A stretch of 64,000 nucleotides of DNA from Galeopsis tetrahit (lineage: Eukaryota > Streptophyta > Magnoliopsida > Lamiales > Lamiaceae): positions 35,239,381 to 35,303,380 of the forward strand of contig OY776131.1 in assembly GCA_963675135.1 (NCBI GenBank), in the 5' to 3' direction. Below are positions 32,015 through 44,708 of this stretch, in pieces. The notes below the pieces were generated by a model that had not been told where the DNA came from, did not search any database, and was given only the letters and a program-made list of their open reading frames with translations. Each line of letters starts with the position of its first letter. Position 1 is the first letter of the stretch. Both the position numbers and the translations under genes were made by a program.

Positions 32015-34201
32015 TCACCTCTCAAATGGGTACATCCACCTGTACTGCACTGGACCACCAATCCTAGCTTCATACGCTAAGTGAACAGGTAAGTGTTCCA
32101 TCGAGTGAAAGAAGCTAGGTGGGAAAAAACGTTCCAACTTACACAAAATAACTGGAATGTCTCGTTCCAAACAATTCATATCATCAACCTTGATTGTTGT
32201 ACACGTTAAATCTCTAAAAAAGAGACTTACGTCAGTGATAGCCCTCCACACATTCAGAGGAAGAAATTCTCGAAACGCAATAGGTATCAAGCGCTGCATA
32301 AAAACATGACAATCATGACTCTTTATCCCTGCAACTTTGCCTTTTGTTGTGTCTACGCATCGACTCATGTTTGACACGTAGCCGTCTGGAAATCTTAACT
32401 CTTTAATCCACCTACACAATTCCTGTTTTTGTGCCTTATCTAGTGTGTAGCAAGCCTTTGGATATTTACCAGTACGGGTATCCTGTTCCAACTCATCACG
32501 GCGACAGATAGTGTTCAACTCTCCCCTGGACTTTAGAGTATCTTTCGTCTTGCCTTCTGTGTTCATGATTGTGTGAAACACATTGTCAAACACATTCTTC
32601 TCAATGTGCATGACATCCAAATTGTGTCGGATCAATAGTGAACTCCAATATGGCAAGTCCCAAAAAATACTCTTTTTCTTCCAGTTACCTGAGATTCCTT
32701 TGTTGTGTTCTTCTGCATTTTCCTCCGTAGTTTTTTTCAAACCCGTCCACTCAATCTCATATAACAGCCTTTGTCCTGTACGATTAATAAATGTTAGAAT
32801 AAATGTAACCCAAAAAAACATGTTAAAATAAATGTATAAAATACCATTTCGAAGGGGCGGTCGATTGTTTGTGACTGTTCTATTCTTCGTGAAGTCCACC
32901 TTATTCCTTCGAAATGGATGATCTCGAGGTAAAAACCTTCGGTGATTATCGAACCATGAAACTTTTCTACTCATCAGGAGACTGAAAGCTTCAGAATGTT
33001 CCATACAATACGGACAAACTTGCTTTCCGGCTATACTCCACCCGGACAACATAGCATATGCAGGAAAGTCGCTAATGGTCCACAATAAAGCAGCACGCAT
33101 CGTGAAGTTCTGTTTCCTAGAAACATCATACGTTTGGACTCCGTTATCCCATAGGAAGATCAAGTCTTTAATAAGAGGTTGGAGATAAACATCAAGTTTA
33201 TGCTTTGGATTCGACGGACCAGGCACCAATACAGTCAGAAACATTGTTTGAGGTTTCATGCACATCCATGGAGGTAGATTATACGGAGTCAGTATTACCG
33301 GCCACAAAGAATACTTCTTTCCATAACTCCCAAACGGTGCAAAACCATCAGTACTCAAGCCTAATCTCACATTCCTCGGTTCACAAGCAAATCCTGGAAA
33401 CGCGTTATCAAGGTGTTTCCAGGCTTCAGAGTCGGACGGATGTCTCATATCCCCAACCTCAGTATCTTCAGAATTTCTTGCATGCCACGTCATGTGTTGA
33501 GCTGTAGCACTAGATTGAAACAATCTCATTAAACGAGGAATGATAGGAAGATAATACATCCTCTTATGTGGCACTTTCTTTTTTGTCTTGCTCGATTGAC
33601 CACCTGGTCCCTTCCGTCGTGGCTCTTTGTACCGGGGATGGCCACACATTCTACACATAAGAAGATCGCTATCGTCATCACCCCAGTATAACATGCAACC
33701 ATTCACACAACAATCAATCTTCTCAACCGGCAAACCCATATTCTTCATCAGTTGTTTGCTCTGATGAAACGTCGTAGGTACTTTATTATCGACAGGACAA
33801 ATCTCACTGCATAATTGTGTCATTTGCTCATATGCTCTGTTAGATAGCTTGTTCTCCGTCTTGATAACCATAAGTCGAGCATTAAATGACAACTGAGAAT
33901 GAGAATCACACCCTGGATACAAATCTTGATCGACTAATTTGAGCATCTCATAAAACTGAAATGCTTCATCCGTTGGTTCCTCCTCTATATTTGACATACC
34001 GGCTTCCATCACCATTGTTTGATACATATCGGGTTCTTCCACTCCAAACTCTTGATCGTTACTGGTGCCGACATGCTCAACGTGTACTGGTTGTTCATAA
34101 ATTGCAGTAGTGTAATTAATAGTACAAGACTTGATCAAAATTATAAGGCCACCGTTGTTCGCCATGACTTGTCCAATTATAGTAATTATCAACGAACCCA
34201 T
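32015..34201 (-). pseudogene. TNP2-type CACTA transposase core (Transposase_21 and DUF4218)
   Basis: This 728-codon frame holds the catalytic body that cuts and joins element ends. Motifs in order: zinc-binding CMLYWGDDDSDLLMCRMCGHPRY-like region, LSTDGFAPFGSYG (DDE-type Asp), ILTPYNLPPWMCMK, SDFPAYAMLSGWS with CPYCMEHS, LIRHNLDVMHIEKNVFDN (second acidic motif), then DUF4218 with CHVFMQRLIPIAFRE, ERFFPPSFFHSMEHLPVHL and YRWMYPFER. A 69-nt in-frame insert at 32776-32844 begins GTATTTT and ends TACAG, and is best read as an intron. A second intron starts right after YPFER (GTGAAC). The N-terminal residues before about 34100 are in another frame from the exon upstream. Confidence 0.9.
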
Positions 34202-34421
34202 TCATAACAACGTGGCATAAGACTTCATCAATGCTTTTAAATGATCTATTCTGACATTTCTTAGCATTACACAGACACCTAATACAATCCTCAGACATGT
34301 AATGTGGGTGTAGCTTTGCAAATTCAACAAATGACACGAGTTTATCATAAAATTCACCATTCACATTTCCTAAAACGAGCCTAGGAGTACAATACATCCA
34401 TCGACGATCCGGCAATTCCAT
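34116..34421 (-). pseudogene. TNP2 transposase N-terminal exon (Transpos_assoc domain)
   Basis: MELPDRRWMYCTPRLVLGNV, FVEFAKLHP, CIRCLCNAKKCQN and NYYNWTSHGE match the transposase-associated domain found at the start of plant CACTA transposases (conserved DRxWMY, CPCxxCxN and YxxWxxHGE). TTTAACAG directly before the ATG at 34421 is a good splice acceptor. The frame stops about 20 codons after HGE, while the core frame overlaps it, so either a short intron or a one-base indel near 34150 joins them. Confidence 0.8.
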
Positions 34422-36060
34422 CTGTTAAACAATTTGACCAAATTAAAATTACACACTAAAAATTAAACACTAAAAGTTATAAAACTATATACATTTCATA
34501 AAAATTAAACACTAAAAGTTATAAAACTATATACATTTCATAAAAATTAATTGCAGTAAAACTATGTACACTTAATAGAAAAATATACCTTAAATTTTCG
34601 CTCCACTCCAAAATTTTCCCTTAATTTTTTGCTCCACTCCAAAATTTTCGCGTGTTTTGAGGTTCTGGAACAATTTTCAATACTACATGCCGACGGAAAT
34701 GTCATTCCGTCGGTATATCACGCGCCTAAATTCCGTCGGTATTGTCAATACCGATGGATAATTTCAGTCGGTAACACCGATTTCAAATGTATGTCAAATC
34801 AGTCAGATTCCGTTGACCAAATTTCCGTCAGTATTTAGATTCCGTCGGTAAAAGACGCGTATAAAAAAAAAAATTAATATACGCATTCTTAACACATAAA
34901 AATTAATATACGCATTCTTAACAAATAAAACATAACTAAAATTAATATACGCATTCTTAACACATAAAACACACATAAAACATAACTAAAATTAATATAC
35001 ACATTCTTAACACATAAAACACACATAACTAAAATTAAACAACTAATACTTAAACATAAAAGTAAATAGTTCAACAATAATGTAGATAAAAATAAATAGT
35101 TCTACGAGACATAAAAGTAAATAGTTCTATTTTAATTTAAACATTCAAATTAATAAATATATATATATAATACTAATTAATTAATAATAAATTTCTTAAT
35201 TTAATAAAAAATAATAATCTAATAAATTAAAATTTAATCCCTAAATAATAACCTATTTTAATCAATAATAACCTATTTTAATAAATAATTGTTTATTCAA
35301 TCAACAATACCTAATTTAATCAATAATAACCTATTTTAATAAATAATTTTCTATTTTATTCAACAATAACTAATTTAATCAATAATTTCCTATTTTAATT
35401 AACAATTAACAATCTATAACCTAATAAATTTAGTAACATTTTTCTAACTTTAAAATAACAATTTCCTAATATAATTAACAAAGCCCCTAATTTAATCAAT
35501 AATTTCATAATTAGTAAATCAACAATATTAATCTAGCTAATTATAACGTAATTATAACGTACAATATCATAATTTAATTATGTAATTAACTCCACTACAA
35601 CGTATATGCAAATTAAACAATATCCACTATATAGCATCAATTATGCAAAACAATATCGATCTTAACAAATCACATCAATTTATTATAAATAACTATATAA
35701 ATCAACTATAGGTAATTATCCACGTACAATATCAACTAATTAATTAGATATATCAACTACATACATGCAAACTAATTAACTATATACATCAACTACAAAC
35801 AATTTCATATTAATCTATATAACAAATTAAATTAACACATGCAATTCAATTCATAATTATATGCATTACAATATAACTTAAAAATTAATTATTAACAAAT
35901 TAAGAAAGCGTACCGTATAGATTTTCTAATCGAGAGATCACCTCGGCAGAGCCTCTTCGCGCGATGAAGACAAAGACTACGAAAGAGGTAAGTTTTTTTT
36001 TTCCTTTCTTTCGAAAGACTGATCTGTATGCAGATTATATAAAAAAAAAATCGCCTTTAC
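34422..36060 (-). promoter_or_regulatory. Transposase promoter, untranslated first exon and long AT-rich intron (inferred)
   Basis: On the minus strand a TATATAA string lies near 36041. A GC-richer stretch (about 35914-36010) follows and ends in a donor-like ACG|GTACGC at 35913. The acceptor AACAG|ATG is at 34422. The intervening 1.5 kb is very AT-rich and contains tandem repeats (46-bp unit twice at about 34455-34550; ATTAATATACGCATTCTTAA four times at 34875-35015). This arrangement of leader exon and long intron is my inference. Confidence 0.4.
34684..34856. repeat. CCGTCGGTA repeat block in the transposase 5' region
   Basis: About eight copies of TTCCGTCGGTA/TACCGACGGA variants in 170 bp, inside the inferred intron. 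Same motif as the termini. Confidence 0.65.
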
Positions 36061-36447
36061 CGACGGAAATTTCCGTCGATAATGCCAAACATTAATTTTG
36101 CGCGTCAGTCAAGAGGCGGTTAGTTAAGGCGGGTCGGTTACCGACGGAAATTTCCGTCGGTAAGGACGAATTAAAAAAATTACGCGCCCGTTTAGTGGTT
36201 CACGTGAGGGCCCAATAATATGGCGCGGTTACCGACGGAAAATATCCGTCGGTAACCCTAATTTACAATACCGACTGAAAAAATCCGTCGGCCGGTGACC
36301 CAAAAACGACACCGTGTAGAGAGTTTTGTGTGTCCGTCGGCATATCCGTCGGTCAAGCCGACGGAAATTGAATTCTGTCGGCAGAGTCCTCTGACTTTCA
36401 ATTCCGTCGGTATATTTCCGTCGGTAAAACTGCGCGTTTTTGTAGTG
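36055..36447. repeat. CACTA subterminal repeats and right terminus
   Basis: CCGACGGAAATTTCCGTCGG palindromes and TCCGTCGGTA motifs repeat up to the terminal TTTTTGTAGTG at 36437-36447. Confidence 0.85.
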
Positions 36448-36822
36448 ATTATATTTTTTTAATTTATGTGTCTACGTATATGTGAAAGGTATTCCGGGAG
36501 TAAGGGGTAATTTTTGGTGCATTTCACTTTGACATTTTAAATCCCAATCTTGAGCTTTCCAATAAAAGTGTCCCAACGAATGTAGGTATCAACATTATAG
36601 TATAGTACTTCTACAACACCCAACACCACTTGTTAGTATTTCTATTTACTGTGTTCAGTCTCGTGTTTTATTTTATCACTATAAGTCTATAATCATGTAT
36701 GTAGTCGTTATACATTTGTATTGTATGCATAATATGTACTAGCAAACAATCAAATCAATAAAAACTTTAATTTAAATATCCTCATAGAGGATAGGTTACA
36801 TGAATCAAATACGGAGTATAAA

Positions 36823-36936
36823 GACGAAGTTGGATAGCTCAAGTGGTTAGAGCACCAGTACCTAGGATTTAGATCCTGGGTTCGAGTCATGGGGAGGGGA
36901 AAAGGGATGAGTATTTAATGTAATTCAAAAAAAAAA
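36823..36936 (+). mobile_element. tRNA-derived SINE, about 114 bp
   Basis: An RNA polymerase III A box (GGATAGCTCAAGTGGTTAGA) and a B box (GGTTCGAGTC) lie about 35 nt apart, followed by a short body and an A tail. The 16-bp string AAATACGGAGTATAAA flanks it (36807-36822 and 36937-36952; its first A residues merge with the tail). The element cannot fold as a normal tRNA, so it is a SINE, not a tRNA gene. Confidence 0.85.
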
Positions 36937-37183
36937 AAATACGGAGTATAAAATCACGTTGAATCACATGCATTCTAAATGAAATTTGATAATTATTTCA
37001 TGATAAAATGATGTGATGAATTATGGTGTAAATGCAAAGTGATTAATTCAGTTGAAAAAAATCAGATGAGGTTTTCAAGCTGATGACAAATGAGATGAAT
37101 TCGGTAGGAATCAAGTGAATTAGACTTGAGAGAGTTTTCATAGCTGTTTTTAGGGGAATTGTTCAAAAAGCAACTATTTATTA

Positions 37184-37394
37184 CTCCCTCCGTCCTGTAA
37201 AGACAGATTTTTGGGTTCACAAAATATATGTTTATTCTATTTAAATAGTTAACTTTTGAGTATTTTTTCTACTTTATTAACAAGATTGAGTATGTACCAA
37301 CACTATTGTTTACTCGTTATCCCACATATATTTTTTATAATTAAAATATATTTTTTTTAAAACATATATAAAAAGAAGTGAGCAAAATTTTACA
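37184..37394. mobile_element. Stowaway-type MITE, right end missing
   Basis: Starts CTCCCTCCGTCCTGTAAAGA after TA. It is nearly identical to the interior of the MITE at 13177-13406 (for example ACTCGTTATCCCACATATAT). It ends at GAGCAAAATTTTAC, where the other copy continues to its right terminus. Confidence 0.7.
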
Positions 37395-39703
37395 TTTTTT
37401 GCAATTGATTTCTACATATCTCACATATATTCCATCATTGTGAGATCGATTAATCAAAGCCTAAGTCAATTAAAGAGTAAGTGAGTTATCTTGGATCTTG
37501 TAAACTTGTAAACATCTTTAATGATTCAGTGAAAAGTGTTTTGATTCGTATGTGAACATAGATCATTTGATCGAACCACGTAAAATTATTGTTGTTCATT
37601 ATTTTTATCGTTCTTATCTTAATTATCTACAAGATAAGTTTGATCTTATTCTTATTGTAACCCTCCCCACCATCCAGCCTATATAACTAATTATATTATT
37701 TTGTTGAATTGTATGGGGATTTGCGAATATGCTAGAGAAAGAAGGGGAAGAGAGAATCAAGAAAAAATATATTTTACAAACACTAGAGTCTAATAATGTC
37801 CATCAATCCAAAGAGGAAATGGAATGAAGGTGCATGATAAGGAGACATGTACCGCTTTACATCAACCCCATTCACACGAATGATTTCTCTCTCACATTTT
37901 TCAATATATTATCATGTGATCACGTATGTGTTGTTAGTATAACTATAATAACACATATTTATCCACACTACACGGTAACACATACTTATTTTATAGTAAT
38001 ACAAATTTATGTACATTTTCTTTCTATTTATTTTAAACGATTTTATTTTTTTGAGAAAGTTCAATTAACTTATGAAGGATCCGTAAACTTTCTCACTTTT
38101 TTCAAATATGTTAATTTTGCATATATATTATTCTCGTATAAATATGTATATTATATATACATATTTTAAACATCAATTAGATCTATGTCTCTTAACTTTC
38201 TCTCTCATCATCTCTTTCCTCTAAAAAAAAAACCTAGAAACTAAGTTCATACAAAGGGGCGCATTGCATATAGAATTTTTTGGGATTTAATTTAAAAGAT
38301 TACAAACAAAAATACTAAATATACAGGGTCTCTAGACTCTCTACTTTTTTGCTGAACTTCGACACTGAATCTTGAATATTTTTTCGTCCTAAAATGGAGC
38401 TAGATTATAGAAACCATAAAATTATTAATCACATGTTATAATTCAATTTGATTTTTAATAATCCAGTTCTTCAATCAAGATTAAATTGGAGAACACATTT
38501 AGACGATCATGCACATCTTTAAAAGTAGAAATAAGGCTTTGAGCAATATGCATGGTCATTTTTGACCAAATTTAACAGTATAAGAGGTGAAACCTGCATT
38601 TTTATATTTTCCGACATTATTTTTGCAATTTTAAATTTCATCAAGGACTTGATTTAGGAATATCAACATAGAACTTGATTTAAGAATGTTTCCACACCTC
38701 CGGAGAAAAAGTTAAAAAAAAATGCTAGTCAATGACTACAACCCAATTTCCGACTTCAGCAATCTTGGGTATAACCGTAGAATACAAGTGAGAATGTCGA
38801 GAATAGAAAGAGTTGAAGGAATCCTTGAACCTGTTAAGCTCTGATAACTGTATGTCGATCAGTTTGATTTAGTTTCAATAGAATTAACATCATTTCGACA
38901 TAAATCTTATATCTTTATCATGTCCATGTGGGTGGACCAACAGATTTCTTAACTTGTTTCACATGGAATTACTCTATTCTAGTCAGACTGCAATGCAATG
39001 CAATGCATGATTCTTTCTAATCTAAACTAGTAGACAACCACCTAACCTCACATTACTACATTCTTCTTATGTCAAAACCTAAACAATTAACTGCATTGTG
39101 TTGTCACTACCTTAATAACTTATGCTCTTCTCGTCGACCCCCGGCCCCACAAAGACAAAATGTCCGTCACCGACGAAAATAATCCAATGCAATAACTTAC
39201 CACTGCTGACGCCCTAACTAATGCTTATTTAGTACTACAACACAAAATCCATCTTCTCCCTATTATAGCAGAATAATATTTCATCTCGTTTTTCATTTTA
39301 TCACTACATACATGTATCGTGATGAATCAATCAAAATAGACGAAATGTGGATCATTCACCATCAGGAAGTACACGATTGCAAACCAGATGCATTGTAACA
39401 ATCGTATCTATCAAATTAGCAGATAAATCATTCACTAAAATGATATTCCCAGTATTGTAAACAAGATATATAGGTCACACCCTTCAGCATATTCAGATAC
39501 TAAAATAAATTTATGTATGCAGAAGCAGAACTACCACAAAATGATGCCAATCAGCCCTATCAAAATCTGCACCACTAATTTATTTCATCGAGAAAGCTCA
39601 GCAAAAACAAAATCTCGGATATGCACAGTTTGCCACCAGGCAATTATACCTCCACGCACAACAAATTACAAGATTATACAACACGTGAACTTTGAAAAGA
39701 TGA
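37395..39703. other. Intergenic DNA, no gene seen
   Basis: AT-rich. The frame at 37834-38169 has no motif. Sequence just below 39704 is the probable 3' untranslated region of the CTL gene on the minus strand. No repeat structure identified. Confidence 0.5.
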
Positions 39704-42592
39704 TTACACGACAGTTGGAGTTCTGGGGACAAAACCTGCTCTACGACTTGGCTGACTTCTACTGATGGGAAGGTGAACATAAACCTCGTGGACATCCTGT
39801 TTATATACTTCTCCCCTGTCCCTGTCTACCGCATAGCATACATAAATAGTGTCGATAACATTCTCCAGAATATGCACAAAGAACCCCAGAACCACGATCA
39901 ACAAGATCCATGCCATGAAGGTAATGAAGTATGCATCATCATCAAGATGAACAACCAATTTTAAAAGAACACAGACCTGCATATGAGAAACGATAATTAT
40001 TCAGGACAAAACATCAATTGAGCTAGGGGAAACATGCAAATACGTGCAGAATGTGTTTCTTCTTCTTAAGCTAACATAACACAAAGTTCTAGCTTCTACG
40101 AAAAAATTCCATCAATATGCTTTCAACTAATTTTTAATTATATCAAATTATGAGCTGTCAAGCAAAGAGTAAATGTGATCTTAGAATAGAGGTTAAACTT
40201 CATTGTCGATTTTTTTTTAAATAGGAATAAACTTGTAATTGCATTTCATCCTAATTTTAAGTTGAAGAATTGACACCAATATCCAGAAGTGCAAGATCCT
40301 CTGGACAAAGCAATGGTCATAAATATTAAGCGAAATAAAAATTGTTCTCACAAGTTGTCAAAGTTATATACATACATTATCAGACGATTCATAATAAATG
40401 AACGAGCATATAATCAAACAAATTTGGATTTTTTTTTGGCAGCTACAAGGCTGAAGCCAACTGATCAAAGAGCTCAATCTTGGGATAGATGCATATATCG
40501 ACTTATAGAGAATATCAGGGGTTAAAACTTACCAATATGGCATAAATTGCTGATAACACAAGGATAATTCCAGACAGTATTCGAGTGGAAACAGTCTCCA
40601 CAATTACAGTTGATAGAAGGTTGCGTTTGAGAAGTTCATAAGTCATCTTGGCAGCACTGCAGTATGCTTCACCGGTAATGGCAGCAAAGTTTATGGTAAA
40701 CTTGTTCAAAAAATCAACTGCTGATAATAGGGCATTAGCACAACATCGCAGGATAAGGTTCACCATCCCAGATGCGTCTTCTTGTCTTCCACTATCCACC
40801 ACAGAGCGTACAATCCGAACAACACAGATAAGCAATCCAGAGAAACATATCGTCCCGGAGGAGGGGCCAAATGCATTTCTTCAATATTTTAAGATAAGGT
40901 CAGATCACAGAATCAACATAGGAAATAGTAACAAAACTGAAGAGACGAGCATGTAACATTTGTGCAGGTAACATAAGGGTAATAGTACATTAACATCCAG
41001 ATATTTGAAGAAATAGATGAAAAGGTTACTACAAAGATTCCAGAACGCAAGTAAAATGCTTGAAGTTATTACTGAAACTCCAACAAGAGTTTACCAAGGA
41101 TTGCAAAGCTTTTTATTAACTAAAAAAGATAAATTCAAGATGGTGGCGATATCATCCATCAGAAGCTAACAAGGCATGCGGTCTTCAGTTTGGTAATTGA
41201 AATAATGTGTTGCATCAGGATCAGATGCAACTTATCTAAACACAAATGGAAAAGATACATGTTTGTTTAAACACCTCAAGCAACCCCATACAGTCTGTAC
41301 ATGAAATCTCATTCTCAATCAGATGTAATAAGCAAATCTAATTTTGATTCAAACTCCTACATAAAGAGCATAACAGGAAAATGAATTGATTAACAAACAA
41401 ACAGATGGAATTAAAGGAAACACCTTAAGGAAGTCCGAATTCCATGCTTAGGCCCTGCATCATCTTTGGAGAAATACCACTGTGCAATAGTAGCACTAAT
41501 CACATATACTTGAGCTTCCACCATTGCAGCAGCAGACCACAACATTGTCAAGATGGCCAACGTGTAATAAGCAGGCACCCAACTATCCTGTTTCCAAACA
41601 CAAGAGTATTCCCCATGTTCTTCTTTGGGCACAATCTTCCCATTCGAGTTTGTAAATATCAGAAACACAACAATGGGCACAAAAAACACAATCAACCCAA
41701 GTGTCAGAGCTGGAAGAACTCCAAACAATGCTAAGTTTCTGGACAATGCATTAGAGGACACAGCAATGATTTTAACAGTTAACTCAATTCTATGCCAGTT
41801 CAGTACAAAAATCCACACAATGACCCCTACTATCAAGAACACAAAAATGAGAAGAACAATTCGATAGGCCAAAGGAAAAGCATCACTGCAGTTAGAGCTC
41901 AAAATGCAAGCAACAAACCAGTAGACATTAAAGAAAATGGGGACTATGACGAATAGAGGAAGCGAAGTGTAGACTATCTGTTTGGTGTAATGCTTGAGCA
42001 GCAAAAGCACGGAGAAGACAAAGGGCACGCTCAGAATCAGAGTGATTACAAGAACCCATGTCAAGCTCTCCAGAATACTCGAATCCCCAGAATTCAACCA
42101 AGCGAAATTGCCTAAATAAGACAAAAAGGACACGGGTTTCTCAGAAAAAGAGGGGATTTCACTCCCAATCACGGGAAAAGCGAGATTCGATGATTTTGAG
42201 GGATTTAAAGAAGTGGGAGCTCGGAATTTAACAAAAGAGCAAGAAGAGGAGGTAGTATTGTAAAAGAAAGAGGAGATTTGGGAGCGGTGGGGGTTTCTGT
42301 TAACAGAGGCGAAGATTCCAAAGCCAAAAGTGGAGAGAAGGAGGAGAGAAAAGAGAATAAGGAAAGGCAAATCTTTGAGAGAGCGAGGGCCATAATTGTA
42401 AGAGATCTGAAGATATGGAGTTTGGTCTTCTTCAGTGACAGATGTGGAAGCAGCTATGGGAGGCTCCAGAGTTGGATACGGTTTGGAAAGAAGGGGCTGC
42501 TTGGGCTCGTCAAGAGTGGAGGCTAACTTGTTGGGGTCGTCGGAGCTGTCCATTGGCGGCGGAGGGCGGTGGTCGGAGAAGGTGTGAGTCAC
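39704..42592 (-). CDS. Choline-transporter-like (CTL/SLC44, PNS1-like) membrane protein, three exons
   Basis: Exons on the minus strand: 41424-42592, 40533-40878 and 39704-39976, with GT-AG junctions (donors at 41423 and 40532; acceptors ending at 40879 and 39977). The total is 1788 nt, 595 aa. The N-terminus is a Pro/Ser-rich cytoplasmic tail, followed by about ten hydrophobic helices beginning FLILFSLLLLSTFGFGIFAS. The signature of the SLC44 family is in exons 1-2: SLR/NAFGPSSGTICFSGLLI, CCANALLSAVDFLNKFTINF, AAITGEAYCSAAKMTYELLK and STRILSGIILVLSAIYAI. Exon 3 gives a last helix (MAWILLIVVLGFFVHILENV), DTIYVCYAVDRD and a polar tail ending in TPTVV. Family members handle choline or related solutes at the plasma membrane or Golgi-derived compartments; the substrate cannot be told here. 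MDSS at 42553 is an alternative start giving 582 aa. No lesion is seen. Confidence 0.9.
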
Positions 42593-43963
42593 TACTTCAT
42601 CTGAGCTGTGAATTGCGGATCATGATCTTGAATCTTCAGTCGGTTCATATGATTATAATGCGGATTATTTTTAGACTTTTGACTTTAGTTCTTCAAATAT
42701 ATTAATTCGATTTAAAAATAAATATATCTTTTTTAAGTCAATAAAATGGTTAGTATTTATCGAAGTTAATTAATTCCAAAGTAGGTATTAGCAGTAACTA
42801 GTGAAATTGTAAGACAATGTGGTTTGGTTGATAAAGTTTGATAGAGATATATTTATATGAATGAATGAATGAATGAATAAAAACAATATACTGTGATAGT
42901 CTTGAAATAAATGTGTTATGATTTATGGGATGCAATAAATCGCAAACGGACGATGACAAAATGTGGCCAACAGAAAAGAAAGAGGTGTTTGTTTAATAAT
43001 GAAATGAAACATTCAATGCATGGACTCGACACTTTACTTCATGCCACGTTAACATACATGTAAGGTATTCATTAGCTTTTGAAAAAAAAAAAAGAGTATG
43101 AAAATTAAAAAAATGTTTTTCTTGTTTCGTTATTGAACATTTATTGTATGGATTGTTTATAATATTAAAACTGATAAAAGTGGAATATAATGGTGTGTAA
43201 ATAAAATATGTTTGAGTTTTTTAAAAGAGTAATAAATTATTTTTTCAAATAATAATGAGATCGGTATTTTTAGTAAATGTTTAAATAATAACGAGATGGA
43301 GGGAGTATGATATAATAAATAGATGTATTAGATGTGATGTGATTGCAAAGATAGAATAATATAATAAAATAAGAAGGAGAGTAGTTTACCAAAAAAAAAT
43401 AGCTTTCATTGTGACAGACAAAAAAGAAAAGTTTGACAACTTTCATTGGAACAAAGGGAGTAATATTTTTTATTAGTGTTATAATTACTTGAAATTCATG
43501 TATTTATTTTGCTCAATATGATATGATTTCATTCATTATTTACACTGAATTGACTTTTTTGATATCTTAATATATGGTCCAAGGACCGCTAATTCAGGAG
43601 ACCAATTTCACCATCCAATTGTTGGGGTCTCGTTTAAAATCAGAATTTATTTACATTAAATTGATTAATTGCACTTTAAATTTAAATGAGAAAAATGTGT
43701 GTTTTGCCATTTTTATAGAAAAGATGAGAAAACACACTGTGAGAATTTTGTGAAGTCAACTAAAGAAATAAATTGAGGAAATGATTAAGCTCATGAAGAA
43801 AAGAAAAAATGGTCACGGCTAAATGACCCCCCTTTTTTATGAAGTTTTGAGTGAAATTATTGACCCACCGCCTAAAAAACACATAAACATAAACATTTTC
43901 TATTTCTTTCTTCCTTTCAAAATAGGGTTGGAGCTGCTCACCCCCAAAATATGTTATACACAC
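42593..43963. other. Intergenic DNA with Stowaway-type debris
   Basis: Upstream of the CTL gene. ATGAATGAATGAATG repeats lie at 42858-42880. Right-end-like strings ATGGAGGGAGTA (about 43297) and ACAAAGGGAGTA (about 43450) look like Stowaway termini without clear left ends. No gene is supported. Confidence 0.45.
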
Positions 43964-44685
43964 TGATGCGTCGAAAAAGAACGCCTTCGAATATCAATCG
44001 TTCCTTTACGAGCACTGCTAATCACGAGTTTGGATCACTCGTTCGTCCTTGGCAATCTTCACGTAAATCTCCTTGAGAATCCTAAAATAACCTGCAAAAG
44101 CACGCAGGAGGGGGGGCTCCGGCGCGGAAGCTCCGACGCTCAAGTCAGAATCGTTCTTAGGAGAATCAAAGAGGAATTTCCCTGTAATTCTAGGGAAATT
44201 CCGGCGAATAATATGATGTTTCTTCTCAATTCAGTGTATATTTTCGAAGAGTATGTATATTCTGTAAAAAACGTAAATGAGAATGTAAAAATAACCTGTT
44301 TATATACCTGGTCCTTCCTCTCCGGAGAGAGGAAGACTCTTTCTCCCTATATTTGCTCGCACCTCCTATAAATTCGGCCCACCTCTTTGAAGGCTTGGTC
44401 TTGATCCCTAAATATTCGGCCCCTATCTTCATGGATTGACTTCTTCCTTTGACTGAGTTAGGAAAGAATGACTAATAATATGCGTTCCCCTTTTGGGCCA
44501 GACTTTCGGACCTCAAGGCCACTAATCCTCTCATATGGGCTAAAAAGCCCAATTACTCTCGTTTCCCTCTTGAGGCCCAGGGGTGTACAAATCCAGTTTT
44601 TAAGCCCGTTAACCTAATTAAGATTACTATAATTTATCTCGTTGCCACGTGTCGATATTTCCAGGAACGACATATTTTGTCCGCA
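43964..44685 (-). repeat. 3' LTR of Gypsy element (left side)
   Basis: 722 bp, nearly identical to the right LTR with scattered substitutions and a 15-20-bp length difference near 44070-44100. It contains TATTTTCGAAGAGTATGTAT and CTCCTATAAATTCGGCCC; the latter may be transcription-related. Confidence 0.88.
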
Positions 44686-44708
44686 TCAACTACTCCCCCC
44701 TACTCTCG
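44686..44708 (-). other. Polypurine tract of Gypsy element
   Basis: On the minus strand the sequence GAGTAGGGGGGAGTAGTTGA lies directly before the LTR, the expected place for plus-strand priming. Confidence 0.75.

Larger units (their letters stand above)
28728..36447 (-). mobile_element. CACTA (En/Spm) DNA transposon, 7.7 kb
   Basis: Left terminus CACTACAAAAAAGAGG; the right terminus, read inward, is CACTACAAAAACGCGC. ATT is duplicated at 28725-28727 and 36448-36450. This 3-bp duplication and the CACTA end define the superfamily. Both subterminal regions are packed with CCGTCGGTA/TACCGACGG motifs in both orientations. A TNP2-type transposase gene is on the minus strand (30568-34421). Stops at 31415-31417 and 31282-31284 and a frame break near 34150 suggest the copy is not autonomous, but it retains all ends needed to move if transposase is supplied. 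Confidence 0.93.

Noticed and set aside
32583..34207. Several plus-strand frames opposite the CACTA transposase
   Set aside because: They are shadows of the minus-strand transposase frame, which has conserved domains.
36831..36895. Possible tRNA gene
   Set aside because: It has A and B boxes, but the acceptor stem does not pair. It is followed by a poly(A) tract and lies between 16-bp duplications, so it is a SINE.
44030..44371. 113-codon frame and a nearly identical copy at 54122-54382
   Set aside because: Both lie in the two LTRs of the Gypsy element; they are duplicated LTR sequence, not a gene pair.
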